Source: Gigantopelta aegis
Lineage: Eukaryota; Mollusca; Gastropoda; Neomphalida; Peltospiridae
Length of the DNA: 64,000 bases
Assembly: GCF_016097555.1 (NCBI RefSeq)
Contig: NC_054704.1
Span: 98,482,629-98,546,628, forward strand
Reading direction: 5' to 3'
Numbering within the stretch: the first letter of the stretch is position 1; each line of letters starts with the position of its first letter. The notes below the pieces were generated by a model that saw only the letters and a program-made list of their open reading frames with translations, was not told the DNA's origin and did no database searches. Positions 1 to 13,094 of this stretch are shown here, in pieces. The translations under genes and the position numbers were made by a program.

Positions 1-135
1 GTATTAATTACTTCAAGTCATAAGGTATGACATTTAACTTAAAAATAATTTAGTATTAATTACTTCAAGCCAATGGGTATGACATTTAACTTTAAATAAC
101 TGGTCCATGAACAAAATAATTTTTTATGTTTTTAG

Positions 136-3100
136 TTTGTTGAGGACATTTCTGCCCAATGTTGCATACTTCCTGTCCGACAGAGAATACAGTAAAAATT
201 TGGACATGTCTAACAAGTTGGTGAAACAAATCATTCAGAACAAACGAGCTGAAATAAGTCACTTAAAAGGTGAGCAGCCAAAACTAGATCATACTTTTTT
301 CCTTTTTTTTATCCCACTGCCCCAATTCCTTTCTCCCATTTGAATTCCATCTCATTTCTTCTTCTTTCTTGTCTCTCCAACCACGACAGGTGCTTGTCTC
401 TTGTGGCTATTCATGCCACACATCTGTCATTCCCCATCAGCTTTTAGCTGTGGACTTAGTCTGACCACTTCCGGGAGTGTTCAGTAGTTACTTCTGGCAT
501 GGTTAATAGGCACTTGTAACCACCTGCTATGCTCTCCTACTACTGGCGGTCGTTAGTGCTATGAAAACTAAATCATACTTAATAGCTTGTATTGATTCTA
601 AAAACTCTCACTTTGGTATAATTATTGATGAAAACTTTTTACAGAATTTAATCTTTAAAAAACAATTTTGGAGATTAAACCATGATCTACATGTAGATAA
701 ATCTTTGACCAAATGACCATGCCTCATTTGCTTATTGATCAGTATATAGAGCTTGTCTAATATTGGTCAAAACAATGACAAGTTGTGCTACATTTCTATA
801 ATTTATAGTCTAGAATTCTGACCATTGCCAACTGTTTAATGCATCTGGAGTGAATTTATGAGCCTTGAATTTAAAGGATTCTGATTAACTTTTGGAAATG
901 TTACGAAGCTTTCTTGTAACTTTTGTAATTCATCTGGAGTTATGTCCCTTGATATTTTAAAACATTCTGAATAACTTTTGTTACTGACTGGTATTTTACC
1001 ACAAAATATTTTACAAAATTGAAATACAATTTCAATTGAAAATACCAGCATTATTAAGATGTTGACGACTCTGTTTAATTGTAGATGAAAGTAAGTGCAG
1101 TGATTTGCTGAGTATGATGTTGTTTGCTGAATGCACAGTGACAGGGATGAAGTTTTCAGAAGAACAGCTGCGGGATAACATCATGACCTTCATGTTGGCT
1201 GGCCATGAGGTGAATCTTGTTGTACTCGCTTTGATGACATAATAACGGATTATTAAATAATCTGCATTAAATACAGGAGCATCGGAATGAATTAAAAGTT
1301 GGTATGGCTATCAAATTCAAAGCAATGTATATCATGAGATTTATATTAGGCAAGTGCCATAAAAAGAGAAAAAAAAATTTCCTGGATCAAAAAATGGTAC
1401 GGCCATGGCCATACTGCTTCCAACACCCCTGAAATAGTATAAAAGTTGCAGACCCTAGTTACAGTCTGTGAAAATGGACATTTTATTAGTTTGGTTAATC
1501 TACTAACCTGTTCAATTGGTTAAAGTTAAATAAAGTGAAACCAGAGTCTTTGATATTAAAACATCGAAATATGCTTAAAATTAAACTAGATCTTGTGTCC
1601 ATAATCACTACTTCTCAGAGGTATTTGCATTTCAAAAAAATATGAAATATGTATTTTGTCGTATCAGAAATACCAGGATGACCAGAAACACTTTGTATGT
1701 ATGGCAAAATGATTAGCTAAATGAAGTGTCAGTAATGTTTAATTTCAATTAACAAACAATTACTCCAATATAGTAAAACATATGCCATAGTGTTTAAAAG
1801 CTAGGGTCTGTCACTTCAAATCAAAACCACTGCTCAACAAATCAGGAAGATAGTTCCACAGATCAGGAAGATAGTTCTACAGATCAGGAAGATAGTTCTA
1901 CAGATCAGGAAGATAGTTCCACAGATCAGATCAGGAAGATAGTTAAACAAATCAGGAAGATAGTTCCACAGATCAGATCAGGAAGATAGTTCCACAGATC
2001 AGGAAGATAGTTCCACAGATCAGGAAGATAGTTCCACAGATCAGGAAGATAGTTCCACAGATCAGATCAGGAAGATAGTTCTACAGATCAGGAAGATAGT
2101 TCCACAGATCAGGAAGATAGTTCTACAGATCAGGAAGATAGTTCCACAGATCAGGAAGATAGTTCCACAGATCAGATCAGGAAGATAGTTCCACAGATCA
2201 GGAAGATAGTTCCACAGATCAGGAAGATAGTTCCACAGATCAGATCAGGAAGATAGTTCTACAGATCAGGAAGATAGTTCCACAGATCAGGAAGATAGTT
2301 CCACAGATCAGATCAGGAAGATAGTTCTACAGATCAGGAAGATAGTTCCACAGATCAGGAAGATAGTTCCACAGATCAGGAAGATAGTTCTACAGATCAG
2401 GAAGATAGTTCCACAGACCAGGAAGATAGTTTAACAAATTAGGAAGATAGTTCCACAGATAAGATCAGGAAGATAGTTCTACAGATCAGGAAGATAGTTC
2501 TACAGATCAGGAAGATAGTTCCACAGATCAGGAAGATAGTTCTACAGATCAGGAAGATAGTTCCTCAGATCAGGAAGATAGTTCTACAGATCAGGAAGAT
2601 AGTTCCACAGATCAGGAAGATAGTTTAACAGATCAGGAAGATAGTTCATAGTTCCACAGATCAGGAAGATAGTTCCACAGATCAGGAAGATAGTTCCACA
2701 GATCAGATCAGGAAGATAGTTCTACAGATCAGGAAGATAGTTCCACAGATCAGGAAGATAGTTCCACAGATCAGATCAGGAAGATAGTTCTACAGATCAG
2801 GAAGATAGTTCCACAGATCAGGAAGATAGTTCCACAAATCAGGAAGATAGTTCTACAGATCAGGAAGATAGTTCTACAGATCAGATCAGGAAGATAGTTC
2901 TACAGATCAGGAAGATAGTTCCACAGATCAGGAAGATAGTTCCACAGATCAGGAAGATAGTTCTACAGATCAGGAAGATAGTTCTACAGATCAGATCAGG
3001 AAGATAGTTCCACAGATCAGGAAGATAGTTCTACAGATCAGGAAGATAGTTCCACAGATCAGATCAGGAAGATAGTTCTACAAATCAGATCAGGAAGATA

Positions 3101-6100
3101 GTTCCACAGATCAGGAAGATAGTTCTACAGATCAGGAAGATAGTTCCACAGATCAGATCAGGAAGATAGTTCCACAGATCAGGAAGATAGTTCCACAGAT
3201 CAGGAAGATAGTTCTACAGATCAGGAAGATAGTTCATAGTTCTACAGATCAGGAAGATAGTTCTACAGATCAGGAAGATAGTTCATAGTTCTACAGATCA
3301 GGAAGATAGTTCTACAGATCAGGAAGATAGTTCCACAGATCAGGAAGATAGTTCCACAGATCAGGAAGATAGTTCCACAGATCAGGAAGATAGTTCATAG
3401 TTCTACAGATCAGGAAGATAGTTCCACAGATCAGGAAGATAGTTCATAGTTCCACAGATCAGGAAGATAGTTCATAGTTCTACAGATCAGGAAGATAGTT
3501 CCACAGATCAGGAAGATAGTTCATAGTTCTACAGATCAGGAAGATAGTTCTATAGATCAGGAAGATAGTTCCTCAGATCAGGAAGATAGTTCATAGTTCT
3601 ACAGATCAGGAAGATAGTTCCTCAGATCAGGAAGATAGTTCCACAGATCAGGAAGATAGTTCCACAGATCAGGAAGATAGTTCATAGTTCTACAGATCAG
3701 GAAGATAGTTCATAGTTCTACAGATCAGGAAGATAGTTCATAGTTCTACAGATCAGGAAGATAGTTCTACAGATCAGGAAGATAGTTCATAGTTCCACAG
3801 ATCAGGAAGATAGTTCCACAGATCAGGAAGATAGTTCATAGTTCCACAGATCAGGAAGATAGTTCATAGTTCTACAGATCAGGAAGATAGTTCTACAGAT
3901 CAGGAAGATAGTTCATAGTTCTACAGATCAGGAAGATAGTTCCACAGATCAGGAAGATAGTTTATAGTTCCACAGATCAGGAAGATAGTTCATAGTTCCA
4001 CAGATCAGGAAGATAGTTCATAGTTCTACAGATCAGGAAGATAGTTCTACAGATCAGGAAGATAGTTCATAGTTCTACAGATCAGGAAGATAGTACTACA
4101 GATCAGGAAGATAGTTCCACAGATCAGGAAGATAGTTCTACAGATCAGGAAGATAGTTCCACAGATCAGGAAGATAGTTCATAGTTCTACAGATCAGGAA
4201 GATAGTTCCACAGATCAGGAAGATAGTTCATAGTTCCACAGATCAGGAAGATAGTTCATAGTTCCACAGATCAGGAAGATAGTTCCACAGATCAGGAAGA
4301 TAGTTCCACAGATCAGGAAGATAGTTCCACAGATCAGGAAGATAGTTCATAGTTCTACAGATCAGGAAGATAGTTCTATAGATCAGGAAGATAGTTCCTC
4401 AGATCAGGAAGATAGTTCATAGTTCTACAGATCAGGAAGATAGTTCCTCAGATCAGGAAGATAGTTCATAGTTCTACAGATCAGGAAGATAGTTCCTCAG
4501 ATCAGGAAGATAGTTCCACAGATCAGGAAGATAGTTCCACAGATCAGGAAGATAGTTTATAGTTCTACAGATCAGGAAGATAGTTCATAGTTCTACAGAT
4601 CAGGAAGATAGTTCATAGTTCTACAGATCAGGAAGATAGTTCTACAGATCAGGAAGATAGTTCATAGTTCCACAGATCAGGAAGATAGTTCCACAGATCA
4701 GGAAGATAGTTCATCGTTCTACAGATCAGGAAGATAGTTCCACAGATCAGGAAGATAGTTCATAGTTCCACAGATCAGGAAGATAGTTCATAGTTCTACA
4801 GATCAGGAAGATAGTTCTACAGATCAGGAAGATAGTTCATAGTTCTACAGATCAGGAAGATAGTTCCACAGATCAGGAAGATAGTTCATAGTTCCACAGA
4901 TCAGGAAGATAGTTCCACAGATCAGGAAGATAGTTCATACTTCTACAGATCAGGAAGATAGTTCCACAGATCAGGAAGATAGTTCCACAGATCAGGAAGA
5001 TAGTTCATAGTTCCACAGATCAGGAAGATAGTTCATAGTTCTACAGATCAGGAAGATAGTTCTACAGATCAGGAAGATAGTTCATAGTTCTACAGATCAG
5101 GAAGATAGTTCTACAGATCAGGAAGATAGTTCCACAGATCAGGAAGATAGTTCCACAGATCAGGAAGATAGTTCCACAGATCAGGAAGATAGTTCTACAG
5201 ATCAGGAAGATAGTTCATAGTTCTACAGATCAGGAAGATAGTTCCACAGATCAGGAAGATAGTTCCACAGATCAGGAAGATAGTTCATAGTTCCACAGAT
5301 CAGGAAGATAGTTCATAGTTCCACAGATCAGGAAGATAGTTCCACAGATCAGGAAGATAGTTCCTCAGATCAGGAAGATAGTTCCACAGATCAGATCAGG
5401 AAGATAGTTCCACAGATCAGGAAGATAGTTCCACAGATCAGGAAGATAGTTCCACAGATCAGATCAGGAAGATAGTTCCACAGATCAGGAAGATAGTTCC
5501 TCAGATCAGGAAGATAGTTCCACAGATCAGATCAGGAAGATAGTTCCACAGATCAGGAAGATAGTTCCACAGATCAGGAAGATAGTTCCACAGATCAGAT
5601 CAGGAAGATAGTTCCACAGATCAGGAAGATAGTTCCTCAGATCAGGAAGATAGTTCCACAGATCAGATCAGGAAGATAGTTCCACAGATCAGGAAGATAG
5701 TTCCACAGATCAGGAAGATAGTTCCACAGATCAGGAAGATAGTTCTACAGATCAGGAAGATAGTTCCACAGATCAGGAAGATAGTTCCACAGATCAGGAA
5801 GATAGTTCTACAGATCAGGAAGATAGTTCATAGTTCTACAGATCAGGAAGATAGTTCCACAGATCAGGAAGATAGTTCCACAGATCAGGAAGATAGTTCA
5901 TAGTTCCACAGATCAGGAAGATAGTTCATAGTTCCACAGATCAGGAAGATAGTTCCACAGATCAGGAAGATAGTTCCTCAGATCAGGAAGATAGTTCCAC
6001 AGATCAGATCAGGAAGATAGTTCCACAGATCAGGAAGATAGTTCCACAGATCAGGAAGATAGTTCCACAGATCAGATCAGGAAGATAGTTCCACAGATCA

Positions 6101-9100
6101 GGAAGATAGTTCCTCAGATCAGGAAGATAGTTCCACAGATCAGATCAGGAAGATAGTTCCACAGATCAGGAAGATAGTTCCACAGATCAGGAAGATAGTT
6201 CCACAGATCAGATCAGGAAGATAGTTCCACAGATCAGGAAGATAGTTCCTCAGATCAGGAAGATAGTTCCACAGATCAGATCAGGAAGATAGTTCCACAG
6301 ATCAGGAAGATAGTTCCACAAATCAGGAAGATAGTTCCACAGATCAGGAAGATAGTTCCACAGATCAGGAAGATAGTTCCACAGATCAGGAAGATAGTTC
6401 TACAGATCAGGAAGATAGTTCCACAGATCAGGAAGATAGTTTAACAAATCAGGAAGATAGTTCCACAGATCAGAACAAGAATGGATATAAGGAAAATAAT
6501 ACAGTAGGTCACCTGGAAGGATTAGTCTTTATTTGTAAAAGTTTAAGTTTGTTTTATTTAATGATAGTTCCTCAGATCAGGAAGATAGTTCCACAGATCA
6601 GATCAGGAAGATAGTTCCACAGATCAGGAAGATAGTTCCACAAATCAGGAAGATAGTTCCACAGATCAGGAAGATAGTTCTACAGATCAGGAAGATAGTT
6701 CATAGTTCTACAGATCAGGAAGATAGTTCTACAGATCAGGAAGATAGTTCCACAGATCAGGAAGATAGTTCCACAGATCAGGAAGATAGTTCCACAGATC
6801 AGGAAGATAGTTCTACAGATCAGGAAGATAGTTCCACAGATCAGGAAGATAGTTCTACAGATCAGGAAGATAGTTCATAGTTCTACAGATCAGGAAGATA
6901 GTTCCACAGATCAGGAAGATAGTTCCACAGATCAGGAAGATAGTTCCACAGATCAGGAAGATAGTTTAACAAATCAGGAAGATAGTTCCACAGATCAGAA
7001 CAAGAATGGATATAAGGAAAATAATACAGTAGGTCACCTGGAAGGATTAGTCTTTATTTGTAAAAGTTTAAGTTTGTTTTATTTAATGATACCACTAGAG
7101 AACATTGATTTATATTTTAATCATCAGCTTTTGGATGTCAAACAGCTGGTCATTGTGACAGAAACCCACTACAGTTTGGCAAGTGACATTAGAATCCAAA
7201 ACCAGGTTGGCATGTGACATATTAAAATCCAAAACCAGCTTAGCATGTGACATTAAAATGCAAAACAAATTTGGTTATGATATATTAAAATCCTAAAACA
7301 GTTTGGCTTGTGATGTATTAACATCCTAAACCAAAGAGTTGAATCTACCATAACAGTTTTAATCAATTTCAGTCTACTGCTGCAACCTTGATCTGGACCC
7401 TGTACTGTCTGTCTGAGCACCAGTCTGTGCAGACTCGTGTCCGCGATGAGATGATGTCAGAGATTCCTAAAGAGGGAAAGGCAATCACATTTGAAAACCT
7501 CGATAATCTGACGTATATGTCATGCCTGATCAAGGAAACTCTGAGGTGAGATTAGTTTGGAGATTTATAAAATCACCGAGTGGGGCATAGTGATAGAGTC
7601 TTCCTAATGGGTGACGGGGTGTAGAATAGATTCTCCGTCTATTATTGTCACTCCCTGAGTGGGGCATAGTGGTAGAGTCTTCCTAATGGGTGATGGGGTG
7701 TAGAATAGATTCTCTGTCTATTATTGTCACTCCCTGAGTGGGACATAGTGGTAGAGTCTTCCTAATAATAGACGGAGAATCTATTCTACACCCCATCACC
7801 CATTAGGAAGACTCTATCACTATGCCCCACTCAGGGAGTGACAATAATAGACGGAGAATCTATTCTACATCCTATCACCCATTAGATAGACTCTACCACT
7901 ATGTCCCACTCAGGGAGTGACAATAATAGACGGAGAATCTATTCTACACCCCATCACCCATTAGGAAGACTCTACCACTATGTCCCACTCAGGGAGTGAC
8001 AATAATAGACGGAGAATCTATTCTACACCCCATCACCCATTAGGAAGACTCTACCACTATGTCCCACTCAGGGAGTGACAATAATAGACGGAGAATCTAT
8101 TCTACACCCCATCACCCATTAGGAAGACTCTACCACTACGTCCCACTCAGGGAGTGACAATAATAGACGGAGAATCTATTCTACACCCCGTCACCCATTA
8201 GGAAGACTCTTCCACTATGCCCCACTCAGGGAGTGACAATAATAGACGGAGAATCTATTCTACACCCCGTCACCCATTAGGAAGACTCTACCACTATGTC
8301 CCACTCAGGGAGTGACAATAATAGACGGAGAATCTATTCTACACCCCATCACCCATTAGGAAGACTCTACCACTATGTCCCACTCAGGGAGTGACAATAA
8401 TAGACGGAGAATCTATTCTACACCCCATCACCCATTAGGAAGACTCTACCACTATGTCCCACTCAGGGAGTGACAATAATAGACGGAGAATCTATTCTAC
8501 ACCCCATCACCCATTAGGAAGACTCTACCACTACGTCCCACTCAGGGAGTGACAATAATAGACGGAGAATCTATTCTACACCCCGTCACCCATTAGGAAG
8601 ACTCTACCACTATGCCCCACTCAGGGAGTGACAATAATAGACGGAGAATCTATTCTACACCCCATCACCCATTAGGAAGACTCTACCACTACGTCCCACT
8701 CAGGGAGTGACAATAATAGACGGAGAATCTATTCTACATCCTATCACCCATTAGATAGACTCTACCACTATGTCCCACTCAGGGAGTGACAATAATAGAC
8801 GGAGAATCTATTCTACACCCCATCACCCATTAGGAAGACTCTACCACTATGTCCCACTCAGGGAGTGACAATAATAGACGGAGAATCTATTCTACACCCT
8901 ATCACCCATTAGGAAGACTCTACCACTATGTCCCACTCAGGGAGTGACAATAATAGACGGAGAATCTATTCTACACCCCATCACCCATTAGGAAGACTCT
9001 ACCACTACGTCCCACTCAGGGAGTGACAATAATAGACGGAGAATCTATTCTACACCCCGTCACCCATTAGGAAGACTCTACCACTATGCCCCACTCAGGG

Positions 9101-11479
9101 AGTGACAATAATAGACGGAGAATCTATTCTACACCCCGTCACCCATTAGGAAGACTCTACCACTATGTCCCACTCAGGGAGTGACAATAATAGACGGAGA
9201 ATCTATTCTACACCCCATCACCCATTAGGAAGACTCTACCACTATGTCCCACTCAGGGAGTGACAATAATAGACGGAGAATCTATTCTACACCCCATCAC
9301 CCATTAGGAAGACTCTACCACTATGTCCCACTCAGGGAGTGACAATAATAGACGGAGAATCTATTCTACACCCCATCACCCATTAGGAAGACTCTACCAC
9401 TACGTCCCACTCAGGGAGTGACAATAATAGACGGAGAATCTATTCTACACCCCGTCACCCATTAGGAAGACTCTACCACTACGCCCCACTCAGGGAGTGA
9501 CAATAATAGACGGAGAATCTATTCTACACCCCATCACCCATTAGGAAGACTCTACCACTACGTCCCACTCAGGGAGTGACAATAATAGACGGAGAATCTA
9601 TTCTACACCCCGTCACTATGTCCCACTCAGGGAGTGACAATAATAGACGGAGAATCTATTCTACACCCCATCACCCATTAGGAAGACTCTACCACTATGC
9701 CCCACTCAGGGAGTGACAATAATAGACGGAGAATCTATTCTACACCCCATCACCCATTAGGAAGACTCTACCACTATGCCCCACTCAGGGAGTGACAATA
9801 ATAGACGGAGAATCTATTCTACATCTAAGAGCGAGAAACAATTACCATCTTGTCTGTCGGGAAGTTTACAACCTCCTGATTCATAAAGCTTTCTTTCACA
9901 TCATTGCATTGTTCTTGCAAGTGTTTTTCCACTGCACTGCGGGACTGTAAAGTTACCAGAGTTTAGTAGAAATGGACACAGGGTGGTTTAAATGTTTAGG
10001 ACTATTGAAAAATCAGGAATGTAGTTATTTGATTGTCTGAGTCTGTAAAATAACCTCCAGTGTTTATTTATAGGCTTTACCCTGCAGCGTCAATGGTGTT
10101 CCGAGAAGCTGTTCACAATGACTACATTAACGGTTATTTCATACCGGCTGGAACCATCCTCAATGTCAATATTGGAGCACTGCACAGGTAAGTTATCTAT
10201 CTAGACAGTCCAGGACAAAAGATGTTATTGCACTCAAATCAGGGTTATAAAACAACTCTCTGCAGGTGGAAACAAACAGGTTATGGCTGTAGGTATGTTT
10301 TTTGTTGGAGGACAGTGGCACTTTAAAACTTTTAACAAACTGTCACTTTATTGTAAAAGTAAAAAAAGAAGTTTGTTTTATTTAATGACACCACTAAAGC
10401 ACATTGATTTATTAATCATCAGCTATTGGATGTCAGATATTTGGTAGTTCTGACATACAGTCTCAGAGTGGAAACCCACTACATTTTTCTATTAGTAGCA
10501 AGGGATCTTTTATATGCACCATCCCACAGATAGGATAGCACATACTACAGTCTTTGATATACCAGTTGTGGTGCATTGGCTGGAACAAAAAAATAGCCTA
10601 ATGGGCCTTCTGACAGGGATTGACCATAGACCAAGCACACATCAAGTCAGTGCTTTACCAATGGGCTACGTTCCACCCTATACACCTTTTAGTGTGTATT
10701 TTGTTTCAGGGTGAGATGTAGCCCATTGGTAGAGTGCTCTACCGCAGGTGCAATGGGTTGTAGGATTAATCATCCTCAGTGAATTCTATTTTGTTTGTCC
10801 ATCTCAACTAAAGCTCTACAACTGATACATCAAAGGCTATGGAATGTGCTGTCCAGTCTATGAGCATACAAAATATCCTTTGCCATTTTTTACCAGGCAG
10901 CTGCAGCAAATCTAATTCTAAATAAGGTTTCCATGTGGTAGTCAGCAGGGTCTGTGCTTATAACATTTTAGAGTGTAGACTCGAATACCACATCACATGC
11001 ATACAATTTGTAAGGTGTTGCCAGGGCATTACTCTCAGACTCTGTTGGAATCTTAAATCTAGACTCAAAGTTTTATAAACCACCAGGCCAAACAGTTGTT
11101 GTTTAAAGTATGTCGAGGCATTGTTAAACAAATTTTCCTTTCCTTTTATTGATACTTTCCCTACTTTTTACATAAATAACCAGTCAATATATTTATCCTT
11201 TTCAGAAACCCCAAATACTGGGACAATGCTGACGAATTCAACCCAGACAGATTTCTGGATGAGAGTAAACTACACTCATGTTCCTTCCTCCCATTCTTGG
11301 TGGGTTCGAGAACGTGCATCGGGTTCAAGTTCGCCTTGCTCGAGATCAAGATCACTCTGTGCACTCTCCTCCGACATTTCAAGTTCAGCCCGGTGCCTGG
11401 AGTGACGTACAAGAAGTGTCAGATGATCACCGTCAGACCCGACCCACCCATGAGATTAGTGGCAGAGATTATCTCCTGA
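136..11479 (+). CDS. Cytochrome P450, C-terminal five exons (5' end outside window)
   Basis: Exons: 136-269, 1085-1209, 7373-7545, 10074-10187, 11206-11479 (stop TGA 11477-11479). All introns are GT-AG and the phases agree; 273 codons remain of a family usually near 500 residues, so roughly the N-terminal half lies upstream. Seen: the I-helix oxygen-binding motif AGHEST spans the exon 1209/7373 join; the K-helix ExxR is KETLR at the end of the third exon; FNPDRF is the PERF-type motif; the haem loop is FLVGSRTCIG with the cysteine thiolate ligand. Family knowledge: haem-thiolate monooxygenase, normally ER-anchored (or mitochondrial) and acting on lipids or xenobiotics. The clan (CYP3, CYP4 or other) cannot be set from this part. 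Introns 2 and 3 are expanded by satellites (1838-6990 and 7571-9823). No coding disruption is seen in the visible exons. Confidence 0.93.
270..1084 (+). other. P450 intron 1 (visible)
   Basis: Intron of about 0.8 kb between the first two visible P450 exons, donor gtgagc at 270 and acceptor 'taattgtag' ending 1084. Apart from T-rich tracts near 296-360 I see no repeat, RNA gene or reading frame that I can support. Confidence 0.7.
1838..6470. repeat. Giant 21-bp minisatellite in P450 intron 2
   Basis: Almost uninterrupted tandem array with core unit gatcaggaagatagttccac+a (21 bp). There are three length forms: the 21-bp core; a 26-bp form with a doubled 'gatca' (gatcagatcagg); and a 28-bp form with an extra 'catagtt'. 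The forms are clustered: 26-bp units dominate about 1900-3200 and 5390-6300, and 28-bp units about 3230-5330, so blocks have been amplified locally. The 21-bp unit reads DQEDSST in one frame, but the 26- and 28-bp forms shift frame or bring TAG, so it is not coding. Confidence 0.97.
6472..7091. repeat. Segmental duplication of satellite edge plus unique flank
   Basis: The non-satellite stretch at about 6472-6566 (aacaagaatggatataagg ... ttatttaatgata) recurs nearly unchanged at about 6997-7091. Between the copies lies a second, short block of the 21-bp satellite (about 6567-6990). So the right edge of the array together with its unique flank was duplicated in tandem. Confidence 0.9.
7071..7172 (-). 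mobile_element. SINE 3' fragment (molluscan tRNA-headed superfamily)
   Basis: Starts agtttgttttatttaatga and continues with 'ccactagagaacattgattt' and 'catcagcttttggatgtcaaac', the reverse complement of the conserved 3' part seen in the full copy at 10370-10678. Only the 3' third is present. Confidence 0.8.
7173..7336. repeat. Degenerate ~40-bp tandem repeat
   Basis: Four to five imperfect units of the type 'cagtttggcatgtgacatattaaaatccaaaac', lying between the SINE fragment and the third P450 exon. Confidence 0.7.
7571..9823. repeat. 79-bp minisatellite with an internal orientation switch (P450 intron 3)
   Basis: The unit is 79 bp (gggagtgacaataatagacg at 7834, 7913, 7992 and so on), about 26 forward copies from about 7766. 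The first two to three copies (7571-7765) lie in the opposite orientation, so the array starts with a large head-to-head palindrome centred near 7766. In the reverse orientation each unit contains ggcatagtggtagagtctt, resembling a tRNA A box, followed by a weak B-box-like gtagaatagattctcc; the monomer may derive from a tRNA-like SINE head. One unit near 9613 is shortened. Confidence 0.95.
10370..10678 (-). mobile_element. Near full-length SINE in P450 intron 4
   Basis: On the reverse strand it runs from a tRNA-like head (gggtggaacgtagcccattg, A-box type) through the conserved central part (gatcccttgctactaat) to the 3' end '..ttaaataaaacaaac'. This is the best complete copy in the window and serves as reference for the fragments. 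It is diverged from a clean consensus, so it is old. Confidence 0.88.
10709..10945 (+). mobile_element. SINE, second head type
   Basis: Begins gggtgagatgtagcccattg with ggtagagtgctct (A box) and a B-box-like gggttgtaggattaatc. It then carries a different middle (tttgtttgtccatctcaac) and a decayed tail. It abuts the minus-strand SINE with opposite polarity, head to head. Confidence 0.75.
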
Positions 11480-11662
11480 AAACAACAGACAGACATATAA
11501 GTGATCGTGTGTTCATGAGAGGGAGATCTTACAATAGTGTCACTGGTTACCATCTTAGTCTGGCCTAGCAGAAATCATTTCATAAAAATTACATCAGACC
11601 GGTGTATGAAAAGAATTTGATGTGATCATTTTGATATGATCATTCTGTTAACTTTCCAAATC

Positions 11663-12735
11663 ATGGACCCAATTCACTAAACTCTTGCAACTTTGCGATC
11701 TTGCAGTGCAATGCTAAAAGACTTACAAAGAGGATGCTTTGTTGTCTAGCAGAGCCAAAGAGAGCTTTGTGAATTAGGCCCCATATTTCTATAGAAGACA
11801 GATCTCACAGTGCAATGCTAAAAGACTTACAAAGAGGATGCTTTGTTGTCTAGCAGAGCCTAAGAGAGCCTTGTGAATTAGGCCCCATATCTCTATAGAA
11901 GACAGATCTTGCAGTGCAATGCTAAAAGACTTACAAAGAGGATGCTTTGTTGTCTAGCAGAGCCTAAGAGAGCTTTGTGAATTAGGCCCCATATCTCTAT
12001 AGAAGACAGATCTTGCAGTGCAATGCTAAAAGACTTACAAAGAGGATGCTTTGTTGTCTAGCAGAGCCAAAGAGAGCTTTGTGAATTAGGCCCCATATTT
12101 CTATAGAAGACAGATCTCACAGTGCAATGCTAAAAGACTTGCAAAGAGGATGTTTTGTTGTCTAGCAGAGCCAAAGAGAGCTTTGTGAATTAGGCCCCAT
12201 ATCTCTATAGAAGACAGATCTCGCAGTGCAATGCTAAAAGACTTACAAAGAGGATGCTTTGTTGTCTAGCAGAGCCTAAGAGAGCTTTGTGAATTAGGCC
12301 CCATATCTCTATAGAAGACAGATCTCGCAGTGCAATGCTAAAAGACTTACAAAGAGGATGCTTTGTTGTCTAGCAGAGCCTAAGAGAGCTTTGTGAATTA
12401 GGCCCCATATCTCTATAGAAGACAGATCTCACAGTGCAATGCTAAAAGACTTACAAAGAGGATGCTTTGTTGTCTAGCAGAGCCTAAGAGAGCTTTGTGA
12501 ATTAGGCCCCATATATCTATAGAAGACAGATCTCACAGTGCAATGCTAAAAGACTTACAAAGAGGATGCTTTTTGTTTAGCAGAGCCTAAGAGAGCCTTG
12601 TGAATTAGGCCCCATATCTCTATAGAAGACAGATCTCGCAGTGCAATGCTAAAAGACTTACAAAGAGGATGTTTTGTTGTCTAGCAGAGCCTAAGAGAGC
12701 TTTGTGAATTAGGCCCCATATCTCTATTGAAGATA
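11663..12735. repeat. 104-bp tandem array derived from an inverted-repeat (MITE-like) element
   Basis: About ten copies of a 104-bp unit (agtgcaatgc at 11705, 11809, 11913, 12017 and so on). The first unit opens with ggacccaattcactaaactc, and every unit closes with gagctttgtgaattaggccc, its near reverse complement, so the monomer looks like one short terminal-inverted-repeat element that was then amplified. It starts about 180 bp after the P450 stop codon. Confidence 0.9.
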
Positions 12736-12739
12736 GAGG

Positions 12740-13070
12740 TAAACAAATGCTGGCTTAGCCAGAGTGGGAGCCATGGCTCCTCCCCCAATCGCACCTCTTT
12801 TTTCCCCCATCACCACATTATATATTTTCCTCTTGCAGGCGCATGTGCATGGGGAGGGTTTTTGTGTAGAAACCCTTCCCTGCTCAAGCAGATTTTCTTC
12901 TTTTTTCCAATATATTTTGCAGGGAAGCATGACTTGACCCACATTATAAACTTCACTGCCACAGTTAGACCCTCAACTGCTAAAATTCCTGCACATGCAC
13001 CTGTATTGCACCATAACATAACTCATAATCAGTGTCCCCCCTCCCCCCCATATAAAACCCTGGCTACGGA
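12740..13070. repeat. Dispersed repeat, copy A
   Basis: Shares organisation with 33765-33965: an 'aaacccttccctgctcaagc' segment, then 'gcatgacttgaccc', a C-rich run and 'ataaaaccctgg'. The family is not identified. Confidence 0.45.
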
Positions 13071-13094
13071 AGTGTAAATAAATGTCCTGACAAA

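Noticed and set aside
1838-6470. Possible coding repeat: the 21-bp unit reads DQEDSST in one frame
   Set aside because: The 26- and 28-bp unit forms shift the frame or introduce TAG, and the array lies in an intron with consistent splice phases on either side.
1838-9823. CRISPR-like regular repeats
   Set aside because: Units are contiguous tandem repeats with no unique spacers, in an animal gene intron.
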